From Nannochloropsis oceanica (Eukaryota > Sar > Eustigmatophyceae > Eustigmatales > Monodopsidaceae), in the NCBI GenBank assembly GCA_004519485.1, contig CP038114.1, forward strand, positions 447,501 through 511,500: a DNA stretch of 64,000 nucleotides, written 5' to 3'. Made by a program: the position numbers and the translations under genes. The notes beneath the pieces were generated by a model. It saw only the letters and a program-made list of their open reading frames with translations. It had not been told where the DNA came from and ran no database searches. Of this stretch, positions 12,487 through 22,700 are shown one piece after another (position 1 is the stretch's first letter; each line of letters opens with the position of its first letter).

Positions 12487-13093
12487 GGCTCTGCGGTCTG
12501 TGTTCTGTTTCGGGTGGAAGGGTTTGGAGAGGTAAATGATTGTGGGGTGAATTAAGAGGACACTGGTTAGGCGTTTGTGAGGAAATGGCCCACAGTGTGG
12601 TCGTTTGAGTTGTCTTGGGCGATGCGACGCCCTCGCTGTCTGTGGCTGCCCTCCCTCGCCTTCACGCATCATCACACACACCAAAACATGAGTAGGAGAG
12701 ACGTTGTATGCATTCTCGTGTGTGTGTGCGTACAGTATGGTTGATTGTGTTTTGATCGGGGGTTTGGGTTTGAAAACGATGTGAAACGGGGGAGCAACAA
12801 GGAAGGTCTTCAGCGTCATCCTCTCCCTCCCCTCCCTCTCTTCTTCACAACAAACTCAGTCCCAAGGCAAACCACCCATACTAAACACCGCACGCACCGC
12901 TATAATCTGCCGTGCGACCTAGAATCTGCAGGCACATTTCTCTTGTGGCGTCTTTGTGTGCGCACTCGTCTCAGTCGTCCCCCCTCCCTCTTTCCATCCC
13001 CTCCTTCATAGGCAACACCATCATCATCGAGATTAAGACACAGGTCAAAGACACCGCCTAGAAATCACCCGCCCTCCTGGTCCCAAGGAATCA
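12487..13093. promoter_or_regulatory. Divergent intergenic region TOG gene / BRD8-like gene
   Basis: 607 bp between two divergent start codons, holding both 5' UTRs and promoters. A short (TG)n-like stretch lies near 12717-12732. No TATA box can be assigned. Confidence 0.4.
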
Positions 13094-14062
13094 ATGGCTC
13101 CTGCCCCGACGGCCAACAGCACCGACCACCCCACCACCAGCATCACGGCAAGCACCATGGATGTGAAGGAGCTTCAGGCAGAGCTCTCCGAGATGGACGA
13201 CTGTGTCAAATTCATGCAAGAAGAGATTGATATGCTTAAAAGCGGGGCCTTAGACAGAAGGTTGAAGGAGGTAGGGGCGTATTCAGTCCCTGCTACTTAT
13301 AAGCGAGTCTTGGCTTTGGTAGAATTCCCTCCTCCCCCTGAGGGACGAGAAAGTGGGAGTGAGGAAGGGGAAGAGGAGGAGGAAGGGAGCGCGGCTGACA
13401 GTGAAGACGAGGAGGGGGGAGGGAGCGAGGAAGAAAGTGAAGAGGGCAGTGAGGATGATGAGAGGGAAGAGGAAGACAAGAAGGTGGTGCCTCGTTCCCG
13501 GAGGGGAAGTAGGGCGACAGAGCTGGACGAAAGCGATGCCGAAGAGGAGGAAGGGGAGGGCGGAGAGGCGGGAGAGGAGGACGAAGGAGAAGGGGGAGAA
13601 GATGGAGAAGAGAGGAGTGTGACCAGCAAGGGTGGGAGGGTAAGGCGAGAGAGGGGGCCCAAAGCGGGGAGGAATGGAGTGAGGGAGGGTCGAGGTGGTG
13701 GGGGAGGAGAGGGAGGTAAAAGCATGAGTGGTGCCAGTAGCGTGGGCAGCACGGGAAGTAAGTCTGCAGCGAGGACAAAAAGAGGCATCTCTTCGAGAAC
13801 TGGGGGAGGAGGAGGGAGGAGGAGGAGGAGGAGAGGGGACGAAGGAGGGAGTGACGAGGAGGCGGCGGAGGAGGGAGGGGAGCAGGAGGGGTTGGAGGAG
13901 AGTGATGCCGAGGAGGAGGAGGAGGAGGAGGAGGAGGAGGAGGAGGAGGAGGAGGAGGAGGAGGAGGAGGAGGAGGAGGGAGCGGGACAAGAAGAGGAGG
14001 AGGAGGAGGTCGAAGAGGAGGGCAGTCGTCGTGGGCGTCGGAAACGGGCGGGGGGCAAGCCA

Positions 14063-14097
<35 letters not shown>

Positions 14098-15928
14098 CAA
14101 GAAGGGTGTAAGGAAAGAAAAGCAAGGTGAGGAGGAGGAGGAAGAAGATGAAGAGGAAGAGGAGGAGGAGGAGAAGGAGGAGGAAGAGGGAAATGAAGCC
14201 GAATCGGTCGCAAGAGGGAAAAAACGCGTTTTAGCCCACAATAGAAAAGCAGCAGCTGCTGCTTCTGATCCTCCTACCGCTACCAACTCCTCCTCCTCGG
14301 GAGGTGGTCGTCCCTCCCTCCCTCCATTGGCTGCGGCCAAACGCCGCATATGCATGCGTGTGTGGAACAAGGCTAACCAACACCGTGTCGCTGGGACGTT
14401 TCGACACCCAGTCAACGAGGACGACGCCCCGGGCTATCACAAGGTAAGTCTTCCTTCCCTCCCTCCCTCCCTGTCTCCTGCATGTATGCATGAATCTGTG
14501 TATGTGTGCTTGGAAGCATTCAGACTGATCACCTGTCTCATGCATGTATGTAGATCATCTGACTTAGTGGTAGTAATAAATCAGAAGATAAATCACTTGA
14601 TGAATTGAAAGTAAGATTTATATCGACGAGTGGGTAAATGGTAACATAAATGATTAAATGAATAAGACAAAAGGTGCAAATGATCCCACCCAACAAACGA
14701 TCTAATTAACAACATCCACACACAAATAAATAAATGAAAATAAACAAATGATAAGATAAGTAATCGAATAAATTCACACACAAATGAATGAAAAATACAC
14801 AGGTGATCAAAGAACCCTTGGATCTCTACCTTATCAAGCGAAGGATCGACGACGGCACGATTGGCTCCGTTTCCGCCCTCGGGCGCGCCTTGGGTGTCAT
14901 GTGCGGCAACGCCATGGTATTTAACAACAACGACACACCCGAGTATGAAAACGCGGAAATCCTGAGTAAATTTTGTCAGGAAAAGATAGAAGAGGCGAAA
15001 GAGGAAGAGGAAGGCATTGGAGAGGAGGAGGCGGAACTTAAGGAGGCCAAGGGAGGGGGGAGGAAGGGTGGGAGGAGCAGGGAGGCAGAGGCGCTGAAAA
15101 CTGATTTGAATAATAATATGTCGCCCTTGCCCGACGCAGGGACGGGGAGGGCGAGGAGGCTGAGGGCAGGAGTTGCAGCAATCTCGGCAGGAGTACCAGC
15201 TGTACAGGTCAAAAAAGAGGAGAGACAGGAAGAGGGAGGAGGAGGAGGGAGGGGGAGGAGGGGGGGGGGGCGGGAGAGGGAGGAGAGGGGCTGAGGAGGA
15301 GGAGGATGGAGGGGAGGAAGAGGGGGAGGAATTGGAGGAGGAGGATTCAGTTGTGGCGAAAGGAGGGGGAGGGCGAGGAAGGAAAAGAGGAAGAAGAGGA
15401 CGAGGTGGAGGACGGCCGAGAAAGGTGATGGAGGTGGAGGATTCTGAGGAGGAGGGTGAGGAAGAGGAGGATGGTGAGGAGGAGGAAGGTGGGGAGGAAG
15501 AAGAGGAGGAAGAAGAGGAGGAGGAGGAGGATGGGGGGCGGGTGAGCAAGGGTGGGAGGAGGAGAAATCGCGTAGCTGGGAGAGCAGCAACGGGCAAAGA
15601 CGGTCGAGGCGGACGCGGCGGAGGGAATAAGCGACGTAAGCGCACCGGGTCTGAGGATGTGGGTGTAGTGAATGAGGAGGAGAAAGAAGAAGAGGAGGAG
15701 AAGGAGGAGAAGGAAAAAGATGAGGAGGAGGAGGAAGAAGAGGAAGCGGAGGAAGAGGAAGCAATCTTGGGGAAGCGGGCGACACGCGGGGGTGGGGACA
15801 CGACGCCTGTGAAGAAGGGAGGAGGTGGAAGAGGAGGAGAACGAGGGAGTGAACGAAAGGCGAAGAAGGAGGATGATAAGGGGGCGGCGGTCGCCATCAA
15901 GAAGGAAAGGGTTGGGCGCCGACGGTGA
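13094..15928 (+). CDS. BRD8-like bromodomain protein (possible NuA4/TIP60 subunit)
   Basis: Likely chromatin reader that binds acetyl-lysine. Exon 1 is 13094-14443; exon 2 starts at 14803. Residues about 24-50 form a coiled coil (ELQAELSEMDDCVKFMQEEI) ending in LKSGALDRRLKEVG, resembling the BRD8 segment before its acidic region. A very acidic middle follows, including a GAG run. The bromodomain is split by the intron: VWNKANQHRVAGTFRHPVN and DDAPGYHK join VIKEPLDLYLIKRRIDDG, then MCGNAMVFNNNDTPEYENA with the acetyl-lysine-binding Asn region. 'APGYH...PLDLxxIKRxI' is closest to BRD8. In frame with the bromodomain the protein stops at 15294 (613 residues). The adjacent frame 15173-15928 is also open and codes an acidic/basic tail with an AT-hook-like RRGRGGGRPRK. 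No usable intron connects them, so a one-base length error in the 11-G run at 15260-15270 is likely. Confidence 0.75.
13910..13978 (+). repeat. (GAG)n poly-glutamate tract
   Basis: Nearly pure GAG triplets coding more than 20 Glu in the acidic region of the BRD8-like protein. On the opposite strand it opens long artefactual Pro/Ser/Leu frames. Confidence 0.9.
14444..14802 (+). other. AT-rich intron of the BRD8-like gene
   Basis: GTAAGT donor and TACACAG acceptor that restore the bromodomain across the junction. Unlike the other introns, its 3' two thirds are A/T-rich with no (TCCC)n tract and hold many imperfect copies of short AAATGAAT/TAAATGA-like words. Only the first 30 bases after the donor carry the usual CCCT repeats. 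Confidence 0.8.
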
Positions 15929-16364
15929 GATTGTGACAAAAGTGCTTCATTTGTCATTGCTCATGGAGGGAGGGTTGAACGGAGGGAAGGAGTAAGGATC
16001 AGTGAATCCAGAAAAAGAATTGACGAGATTGAGTTTGGCAGTGGAAAAGCTTACATTTATATAATAATATGGTATACGTTCACTTGTTTTTGGTGTTGTT
16101 CGCTTTTAGCATGGCTGGGGTGTGGTGCATGGTTTTGCCGCGACGTCGCCGAGTCTCGCGGGCAACACTTCAAATATGATGCGTGTTAATCCGCTTGGCC
16201 ACTGGCATCGCAGTCTCACTCCTTGCTTCTCCTCGTCAATTTTTTTTATCTTGCCAGTATCGTCCATCTTCAGCCACGGACTGGCTTTGGCTTGCTCCGC
16301 CGCCACCTTACCCTCTCAACCTTCTTCGCTCCCCCGCACAGGTCGCCTCCAGCCTCAAGCGAAG
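15929..16364. other. Intergenic / probable 5' leader region
   Basis: Between the BRD8-like frame and the next gene on the same strand. The last 240 bases are open in the frame of the downstream gene but are pyrimidine-rich and end in CCGCACAG followed by GTCGCC, which looks like a 3' splice site. A 5' UTR intron is the simplest reading. Confidence 0.35.
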
Positions 16365-18548
16365 ATGGAGATGGAGTCTGTCTCGTCCGCCATGATAATA
16401 GATGTTGTAGCGTCTCGTCCTCCTTCGACTTCTGTACATGAGCCTATTATGCTACCGGCCGCTGCCGAGGACCCCTCCGGCTCCTCCTCCTCCTTTTGCT
16501 CCCCGCCTTCCTCCCGCTCCTCGTCCTGCTCGGGCACGTTCTCTGTGTCGTCCTTCCCTTCTTCCATCACTTACCCGTCTGATCTGGCCGCGATAAGTAC
16601 AAAGACAATGACAAGCAGTAACACCATCGGCATCGACAAGACAACCACCAGCATCAACAGCAATGGCATTGCTTTGGCAAAGCTCTACACTGCCCAAGAC
16701 ACATGGAGCACGGAGTCTTACAGCGTGGAAGTTTCTCAGGAAGACGGTTTGTTGGTTCTCAGGCAAGCCGCTGTCGATAGGAGAGAAGGGAAGGACGAGG
16801 ACGGGATGGAGGACGAGGATGAGAAGGAAGGAGGGGAGGTAGTGGCAGTGATCGACCTGAAGGCCACACATGCTTCGGGCTTGGCTCTTACTCTTTCTCC
16901 GCCCCCCGAAACACAAAGCAAGATGGCTGCCTCCATCCATTCCTCCCTCTCCTCTTCTCCCTCTTCCTCTCCCCCCTCCTCGCCCCTCTTTCTCCAGCAG
17001 CAGCAGCACCACCACCACGAGCAGGGAAGAGAAGGGATCGGCACCAGCATCAGCGACAGTGGTAACAGTAACAGTAGCAAGAGTAGCGACAACAACGATA
17101 GGGAAAGCAGCAAGAGCATCAGCAGTGAAAGTACGCTTACCCTCCCCGCTGGAACCTCGGCACTAGGGAGAGAACTTAGAGAAGCTGCGAAGAGAGAGGG
17201 ATGGAAAGAGGGTGGGAGGCGCAGGGAGGCGGCGGGTTACGATGATAATGCGAGAACATGTTTACACATAGCGGTGGGGGAGACGACCATGATATTGATG
17301 CTTGGGGATGAGAGGAAGGCGGAAGAATTGGTAAGAGAGTCGTACAGGGCAGGAAATGGAGGGAACGTAGGAAGAAGAGGAGGAGGAGGAGCAGGAGCAG
17401 GAGGAGCAGGAGGACGAGGAGCAGGAGGAGGAGCAGAAGGACGAGGAGTAAGAGGAGGAGCAGGAGCAGCAGGAGGGGCAAAAGAGGCGGGAAGAGGAGA
17501 AAGAAAGGAACGAACAGAAGGGGAAGACATAGGGAGGAGGAATGACAAAATTGCGAGGACACCCGTGAAGAAGAGGGAGATCAAAGGAGCAGCGGGAGGA
17601 AAAAGAGGAGGAGGAGAAGTAGGAGAAGAAGAAGAAGAAAAAGAAGAAGAAAGAAAGGGTGAAGCGAGCTCGCATCGAAATGAAAGCACGAAATGCAGCA
17701 GCTCTATCTTCATCACTGGTGGCAACAGTATCAGCAGCAGCAACAACAGCAACAGCAGGAGCAACAGCAGCAGTGATGGAGCAGCAGCAGTGGCTGTAAT
17801 AGAAGGAGAAGAAGGACGAAAGCGGGAACGAAGAATAGGAAGAGGGGGAGGAAGCGAGGTAGGGCACTACATGATCGGGTCTTATGGAGGGAGTGCTCTG
17901 GGCTTGAGGGAGAAAGCGGCCCTTCGAGCTGCCGCTAGTGCTTCTGCTGTGGCTAGACGAAGGAGGGAGGGAGGGAGGGAGGAAAGGGGGCCAGGGTCGC
18001 CGGCAGCGCAATTTGTGGCGGAGATGCGAAGGAGGAGGAAGGAGGTGAGAGAAGTGGTGGGAGGGGGGGAGGGAGGGGGGAAGGGAGGAAGGGAGGGAGA
18101 GGTAGAAGTAGAGGTAGAGCCAAAGAACTTCGTGATAGTTAGTGGATTCGAGGTGGTCGAAGAGAGAAGAGATGAGGCAGTATCACCCGCATCAGCATCG
18201 CCAGTACCAGCATTAGCACCATCACTATCATCTCCAGCACTCAAACCAGCACCAGCACAAGCACCAGCATCAGCACCAGCACCGACAGCGAACTCTGCTG
18301 GCGCGGCGTTTACAGAAATTGCTACTATGAACTGTGACTCCCTGCCTCCCGCGTTCTCCTTTCCTCCTCCCCCCTCCTCATTTGCCTCCTCCGTTGTGAC
18401 AGCTGATAAATCAACGTCAGGAGAAGGAGGAGGTCAAGAAGGAGGAGGAAGAGGAGGACATAGGAATGAACAGGAAGAGAGGAAAGCTGAGACTTGTCTG
18501 CCCCTGTCGGCGCCCAACGTCTTTAAAAAAGTCTGCGTGGTTCAGTAG
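16365..18548 (+). CDS. Hypothetical low-complexity protein
   Basis: Frame of 727 residues if the ATG at 16365 is used; in-frame ATGs also exist at 16176. I prefer 16365 because the sequence before it looks like a leader with a splice acceptor. Most of the protein is Ser-rich (N-terminal third), Gly/Arg/Glu-rich (middle) or Ala/Pro-rich (end). Two ordered stretches stand out: LYTAQDTWSTESYSVEVSQE continuing to GLLVLRQ, and ARTCLHIAVGETTMILMLGD followed by ERKAEELVRES. These are beta strands then a helix, and could be two halves of a PH-like fold separated by a disordered loop. That is only a guess. The end is non-repetitive (PLSAPNVFKKVCVVQ). No family recognised; introns are possible within the repetitive parts. 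Confidence 0.5.
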   Translation: MEMESVSSAMIIDVVASRPPSTSVHEPIMLPAAAEDPSGSSSSFCSPPSSRSSSCSGTFSVSSFPSSITYPSDLAAISTKTMTSSNTIGIDKTTTSINSNGIALAKLYTAQDTWSTESYSVEVSQEDGLLVLRQAAVDRREGKDEDGMEDEDEKEGGEVVAVIDLKATHASGLALTLSPPPETQSKMAASIHSSLSSSPSSSPPSSPLFLQQQQHHHHEQGREGIGTSISDSGNSNSSKSSDNNDRESSKSISSESTLTLPAGTSALGRELREAAKREGWKEGGRRREAAGYDDNARTCLHIAVGETTMILMLGDERKAEELVRESYRAGNGGNVGRRGGGGAGAGGAGGRGAGGGAEGRGVRGGAGAAGGAKEAGRGERKERTEGEDIGRRNDKIARTPVKKREIKGAAGGKRGGGEVGEEEEEKEEERKGEASSHRNESTKCSSSIFITGGNSISSSNNSNSRSNSSSDGAAAVAVIEGEEGRKRERRIGRGGGSEVGHYMIGSYGGSALGLREKAALRAAASASAVARRRREGGREERGPGSPAAQFVAEMRRRRKEVREVVGGGEGGGKGGREGEVEVEVEPKNFVIVSGFEVVEERRDEAVSPASASPVPALAPSLSSPALKPAPAQAPASAPAPTANSAGAAFTEIATMNCDSLPPAFSFPPPPSSFASSVVTADKSTSGEGGGQEGGGRGGHRNEQEERKAETCLPLSAPNVFKKVCVVQ

Positions 18549-19762
18549 TTCTTTTGAGTTGCGTTCCTACATCTCTCTAGAACTATCGCATGCAACCTGA
18601 CGTCTTCGAGGACTTGCATACGAGGGGGAGCCTTCCAACAATAAATTGTTGTCATCCCTTATTTCTCGTCCGAGTTTTTCTGGCGACTTTGACAGGTTTT
18701 TTGACCTGGCAAAGTCCCCGGACAGCCCACACAGGGCCAGGAGGAGAAGGGGAAGAAGGATAAAAGAGGAGTCCAGCGGGAAGTCTACACATAGAGTGTC
18801 CGCATATCTTGCCGCGGTTGACCAAACCGAAGATCATGGGGACGAGCTTCTCCACGGACCATACTCCTGAGAGGAGAGGAGGGAGGCAGTGAGGGAGGAA
18901 TAGAGATAGAGCAAGGCTTTGAAGACGATCTCAAGAAGTGAAAGAAGGGTGGGAATTGATGAGGAAATGTCAGAGCGACATCAAAGCGATTGAAAAAATA
19001 AGGCATCAAAGTACTTGAGAAGATTTATTCATTTCCTCACACGGCGTATATATTTATAGGAGTCGGTGCCAAAAAAATACAAGATAAAAAATTTCCATAC
19101 GTCGGGGCATGATGTGCTTTGGTGTCGATAGGATCTCCTTGTTCTCCTTTTTCTTGTTCCTTTTCAACTCCTGCTTTATTTTCTTCCTCTATTTCTTCTT
19201 CTCCCCCTGCTGTTTCTACTTTTATATTCTCTTCTACCCGTCATCTTTGTTCTATTTCTTTTTCTCGATGTTGTCGTTGCTGCCGTTGATGAAGCGGTCG
19301 TCATCGTGTTAAGATACTCTTCTTCACACTTCTCCTCAATCTCCTCCTCCTCTTCCTCCTCCTCGTTTTCCTCTCTTTTCTTTCTTCTTCTTTTTCTTCT
19401 TCCTTCTTCTCTTTACAATCATTTTTATATCCTCTTTTTTGTGCTTGCAAGTCTCTCTCTCTCGTCATTTTCTCATTCTTATTAATTCCTCTCATCAACA
19501 TCGTTCTTTCTCACATGTCTCCAAATCCTCCTCGCTTCCCTCCCTCCCTCGCTTCCCTCCCTCCCTCCCTTCCTATCCATGTCGTTCTTTCTATAACGAC
19601 ACTTGCGCATAAAAAGCAAATGGAGCGTTGACAAACACGTCTTTCGCACCTTCGCTGTCATCAACATAAAGATCATTTACGAGTATGGTATTGCCTTTGA
19701 TCCTCCTTCACTTCCTTCTCCCTTTCCTCCTTCCCTTCCTGCTTCTCTTTCTCCATTTCCTG
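18549..19762. other. Convergent 3' intergenic region
   Basis: 1.2 kb between the stop of the hypothetical gene (+) and the stop of the receptor-phosphatase gene (-). It contains T/C-rich stretches around 19140-19400, A/T-rich sequence near 19020-19100 likely belonging to 3' UTRs, and two short (CCCT)n blocks near 19535-19570. No gene recognised. Confidence 0.5.
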
Positions 19763-22700
19763 CTAGAACATCATGCCATCATCATCATCCTCCTCTGTCA
19801 CCGACAGCGACGACAGCACAGATGGCATCACCAACCCCATCTTCTCCTTCCCTTCCTCCCTCGCACTGGAGGAGGGAGGGGGGGAGGAACGCGATGGAGA
19901 ATCCGCTTTTCCTCCTTTCGCAGTAGCAGCAGAAGGATTAAGGCATGAAGGGACGGTGCTCGACTGGATGCGAGAGCGTGAGGAGGGAAGGGAGGAAGGT
20001 ACGGAAGACGACGACCCGGAGGAAGAAGTTGGAAGACGAAGAGGGTTAACGGCAGAAGGAGGAGGTGAAGGAGGAGGAGGAAGAGGAGGAGGAGGAGGAG
20101 GAGGAACGAAGCTCTTCCCCTCCAGCACTGCCTGCATATTCTCCACGTGTACCTTCGGTCCTCCCTCTCTCCCTCCATCCCTGCCTCCCTCCCTCCTATG
20201 TCTCTCAGTACCCGCCCTTGGCGTGCTTGGGCCGGGGCTGGACGCGGCAGTGGACGGCGCTGTAGTCATCCCTCCCTCCCTCCCGCCTTCCCTCCCGCTC
20301 TGCCCTCCTCTCGAGTCTCTGTGGATCTTCACCTTTGTCACCTCCACATCACACGTCAATTCACCCCTATAAGCCGTGTGCTTCGTCAAACTCGCCGTCA
20401 CCCTCACCCGCTTTCGTCCCCCCTCCTTCCCCCCCTCCCTCCCTCCCTCCCTCGGTCCCGGCAGCGGAATCACCGCCTGGGCCATCTCGCCTCCATTCCC
20501 ATCCACCAGCTTCAACAGAGCGTGCAATGAACCCCCCACCTTCACCGCCGCGGAAATCACGATCCCTTCCTCCGTCCCTGCCTGCGGCCATTCGTGGTAG
20601 GAGGTGGACTTCAACAAGGACTTATTGTCTCGTGACCATGTCGACCACTCGTGGCAGATGGTAGCATCGAGATATTCCAATGTGCGGTGGGTGTGCTCGA
20701 GCTGGTTCTCGCTGGGGAGGGGAAAGAGGACCGCGAGGCGGGCCACAGGAGGGTGGGAGGGAGGGACTGGGGGAGGGAGGGGGAGAGGGTCGGTGCCGTC
20801 GTTGCTGGTGAGGACGGAGGAGTTGGCAAGGCCGATGAAGGAGGAAGAGGGAGCACGGAGGGAAGGGGGAGGGAGGGTGCTGTCGTGTGTGGTGGGGATA
20901 GCTGAGGTAGAGCGAATAAACGCCCGTCCCTCCTTCCCTCCCTCCTTCCCTCCTCCCGACGTCCGGCTGCTCATACTCCGTGAGGTAGAGGGGGCACCGG
21001 AAGGGAGGGCGGGAGGGAGGCCGGGAAGAAAGGGAGGGGTTTGAAAGGCTATCGACATATTGGAAAGCTTGATATAGAAAACCAGCAGCGGTGTGCTGGT
21101 TGGCGACGAGGCAGGGAAGGAGGGCAAGCTCGCCGTCAACGCCACACCCGCCATAGCAGCAGTAGCAGAAGCAGCTGCTGCGGACGAGGAGGAGGGAGTG
21201 AGGGAGGAAGCGGAGTGCGCCTTGTGTCCTCCCCACTTTTTGAAACGTCCGCCTATTGAGGGAGAGAGGGAGGAAATGTGGAGCAGGGGTGCGCTGGGTA
21301 GGGAGAGTGAGGGACGAGCTCTCGCTTTGCTGAAGAAGGAAGAAGAGGGGGCGGGGGAGGGGGAGGGGGAGGGGGAAGAAGGAGAGGAAGCCGTGAAGGG
21401 GGAGGACTGGGTTGAAGAGCCGGCTGTGGGGGTGCGGGCACGTGCAGAGGAGGAAGAGGAGAAGGAAGGAGAGGGGTTGACGTCTTTCTCCTTCCCTTCC
21501 TCCCCATCTCCTCCTGCCGGCGGACCAGGCGACGACAAAGCCAAGGATAACAGAGGTCGGGCCTTACTGCCCACGTCCCCACCTGCCTTCCCTCCCTCCT
21601 TCCCCCCCTCCTTCCTGCCCTCCTTCCCTCCAGGCACTAGCACAGAATGATTTCCCCCGTTACTGATGCTGCTGTCACCTGTCCGTCCTCCTCCTCCTCC
21701 TCCTCCTCCTCCTCCTCCTCCTCCTCCTGCTTCTCCTGCTTCTCCGGCTGCGACCTTCTCACACACCGCGGGCAACTCGTTTTTGGCCGACCTGCTGCTC
21801 CCTCCCCCTACACCGGCAGCAGACAGCTGTTGCTTTATGCTGCTGCTGCTGCTGCTGCTACTGCTACTGCTGGCACTGTTGAAGAACGAAGACATCTTGC
21901 TCTTCATGATCATCGTAGGGGTTCTGGGGGGCAGTTGCTGCTGCTGCTGAGGGGTGCGAGGCGCATACGCATACAGATAGGCACGGTGCGTGTCCAGGGC
22001 TGGGCGGAGGTCCAGTGTCAAGACAGCCGAAACGGGACGATGGTCGCTTTGGAGGAGGGCGTCGCATAGTTCATAGGCTTGAAAAGAGAGGGCACGACCC
22101 AGGCCTGGGAGGGAGTGGATCCAAATCCGGTCTGTGTAGGATGGAACGCGCACCTTGCAGGTGGCGGCGGCTTCCGCGGCCGTGATCGCGGTGGTGGTGG
22201 TGACGGTGCTGCTGGTAGCTGTTGCTGCTGCTGCAAGTGCTGTGTCATGTATGATCATCTTCCCTCCTCCTCCACGATTGTCGTAGTCGTCATCTTCCCA
22301 CGCCCAACTCGCTTTTCCTCCCTCTCCCTCCTTCGCGCCATCCTTAGCGCCCTCCGTCACTGGAGTGGAGTCCCCACTCCCCCTCCGACTCAACACGGGC
22401 GTCGCCGTGGGTCCCTCCTCCTCCCGATCCTCCCCCTCTTCCTCCCCCCCTCCCTCCCTAGGTGGCAACACCTCCACCGTCTTCCCGTTCGCATCCAGAT
22501 ACGTAGAATAGGCTTTCCTCAGCCGGTGCACGTCCGTGTAATCGCCCGCGTTCCCCTTCTCTCCCCGCACACGCCGGTAACTCGGAGGAAACGAGATAGG
22601 GTGCTCGATGAAGCCGTGCAAGACACAGCCCATCCCTTGGGCCTTCCGCAACTCGTCCCTCGCCTCTACCAACGCATTCCAACGCCTGTTTGGGGCCTGC

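Noticed and set aside
13283-14415. Three long overlapping minus-strand frames rich in Pro, Ser and Leu
   Set aside because: They mirror the GAG/GGA repeats of the BRD8-like exon on the plus strand and have no ordered segment.
14593-15957. 454-codon minus-strand frame
   Set aside because: Antisense shadow of the acidic tail of the BRD8-like gene; Ser/Pro runs only, and it crosses the bromodomain exon and its intron.
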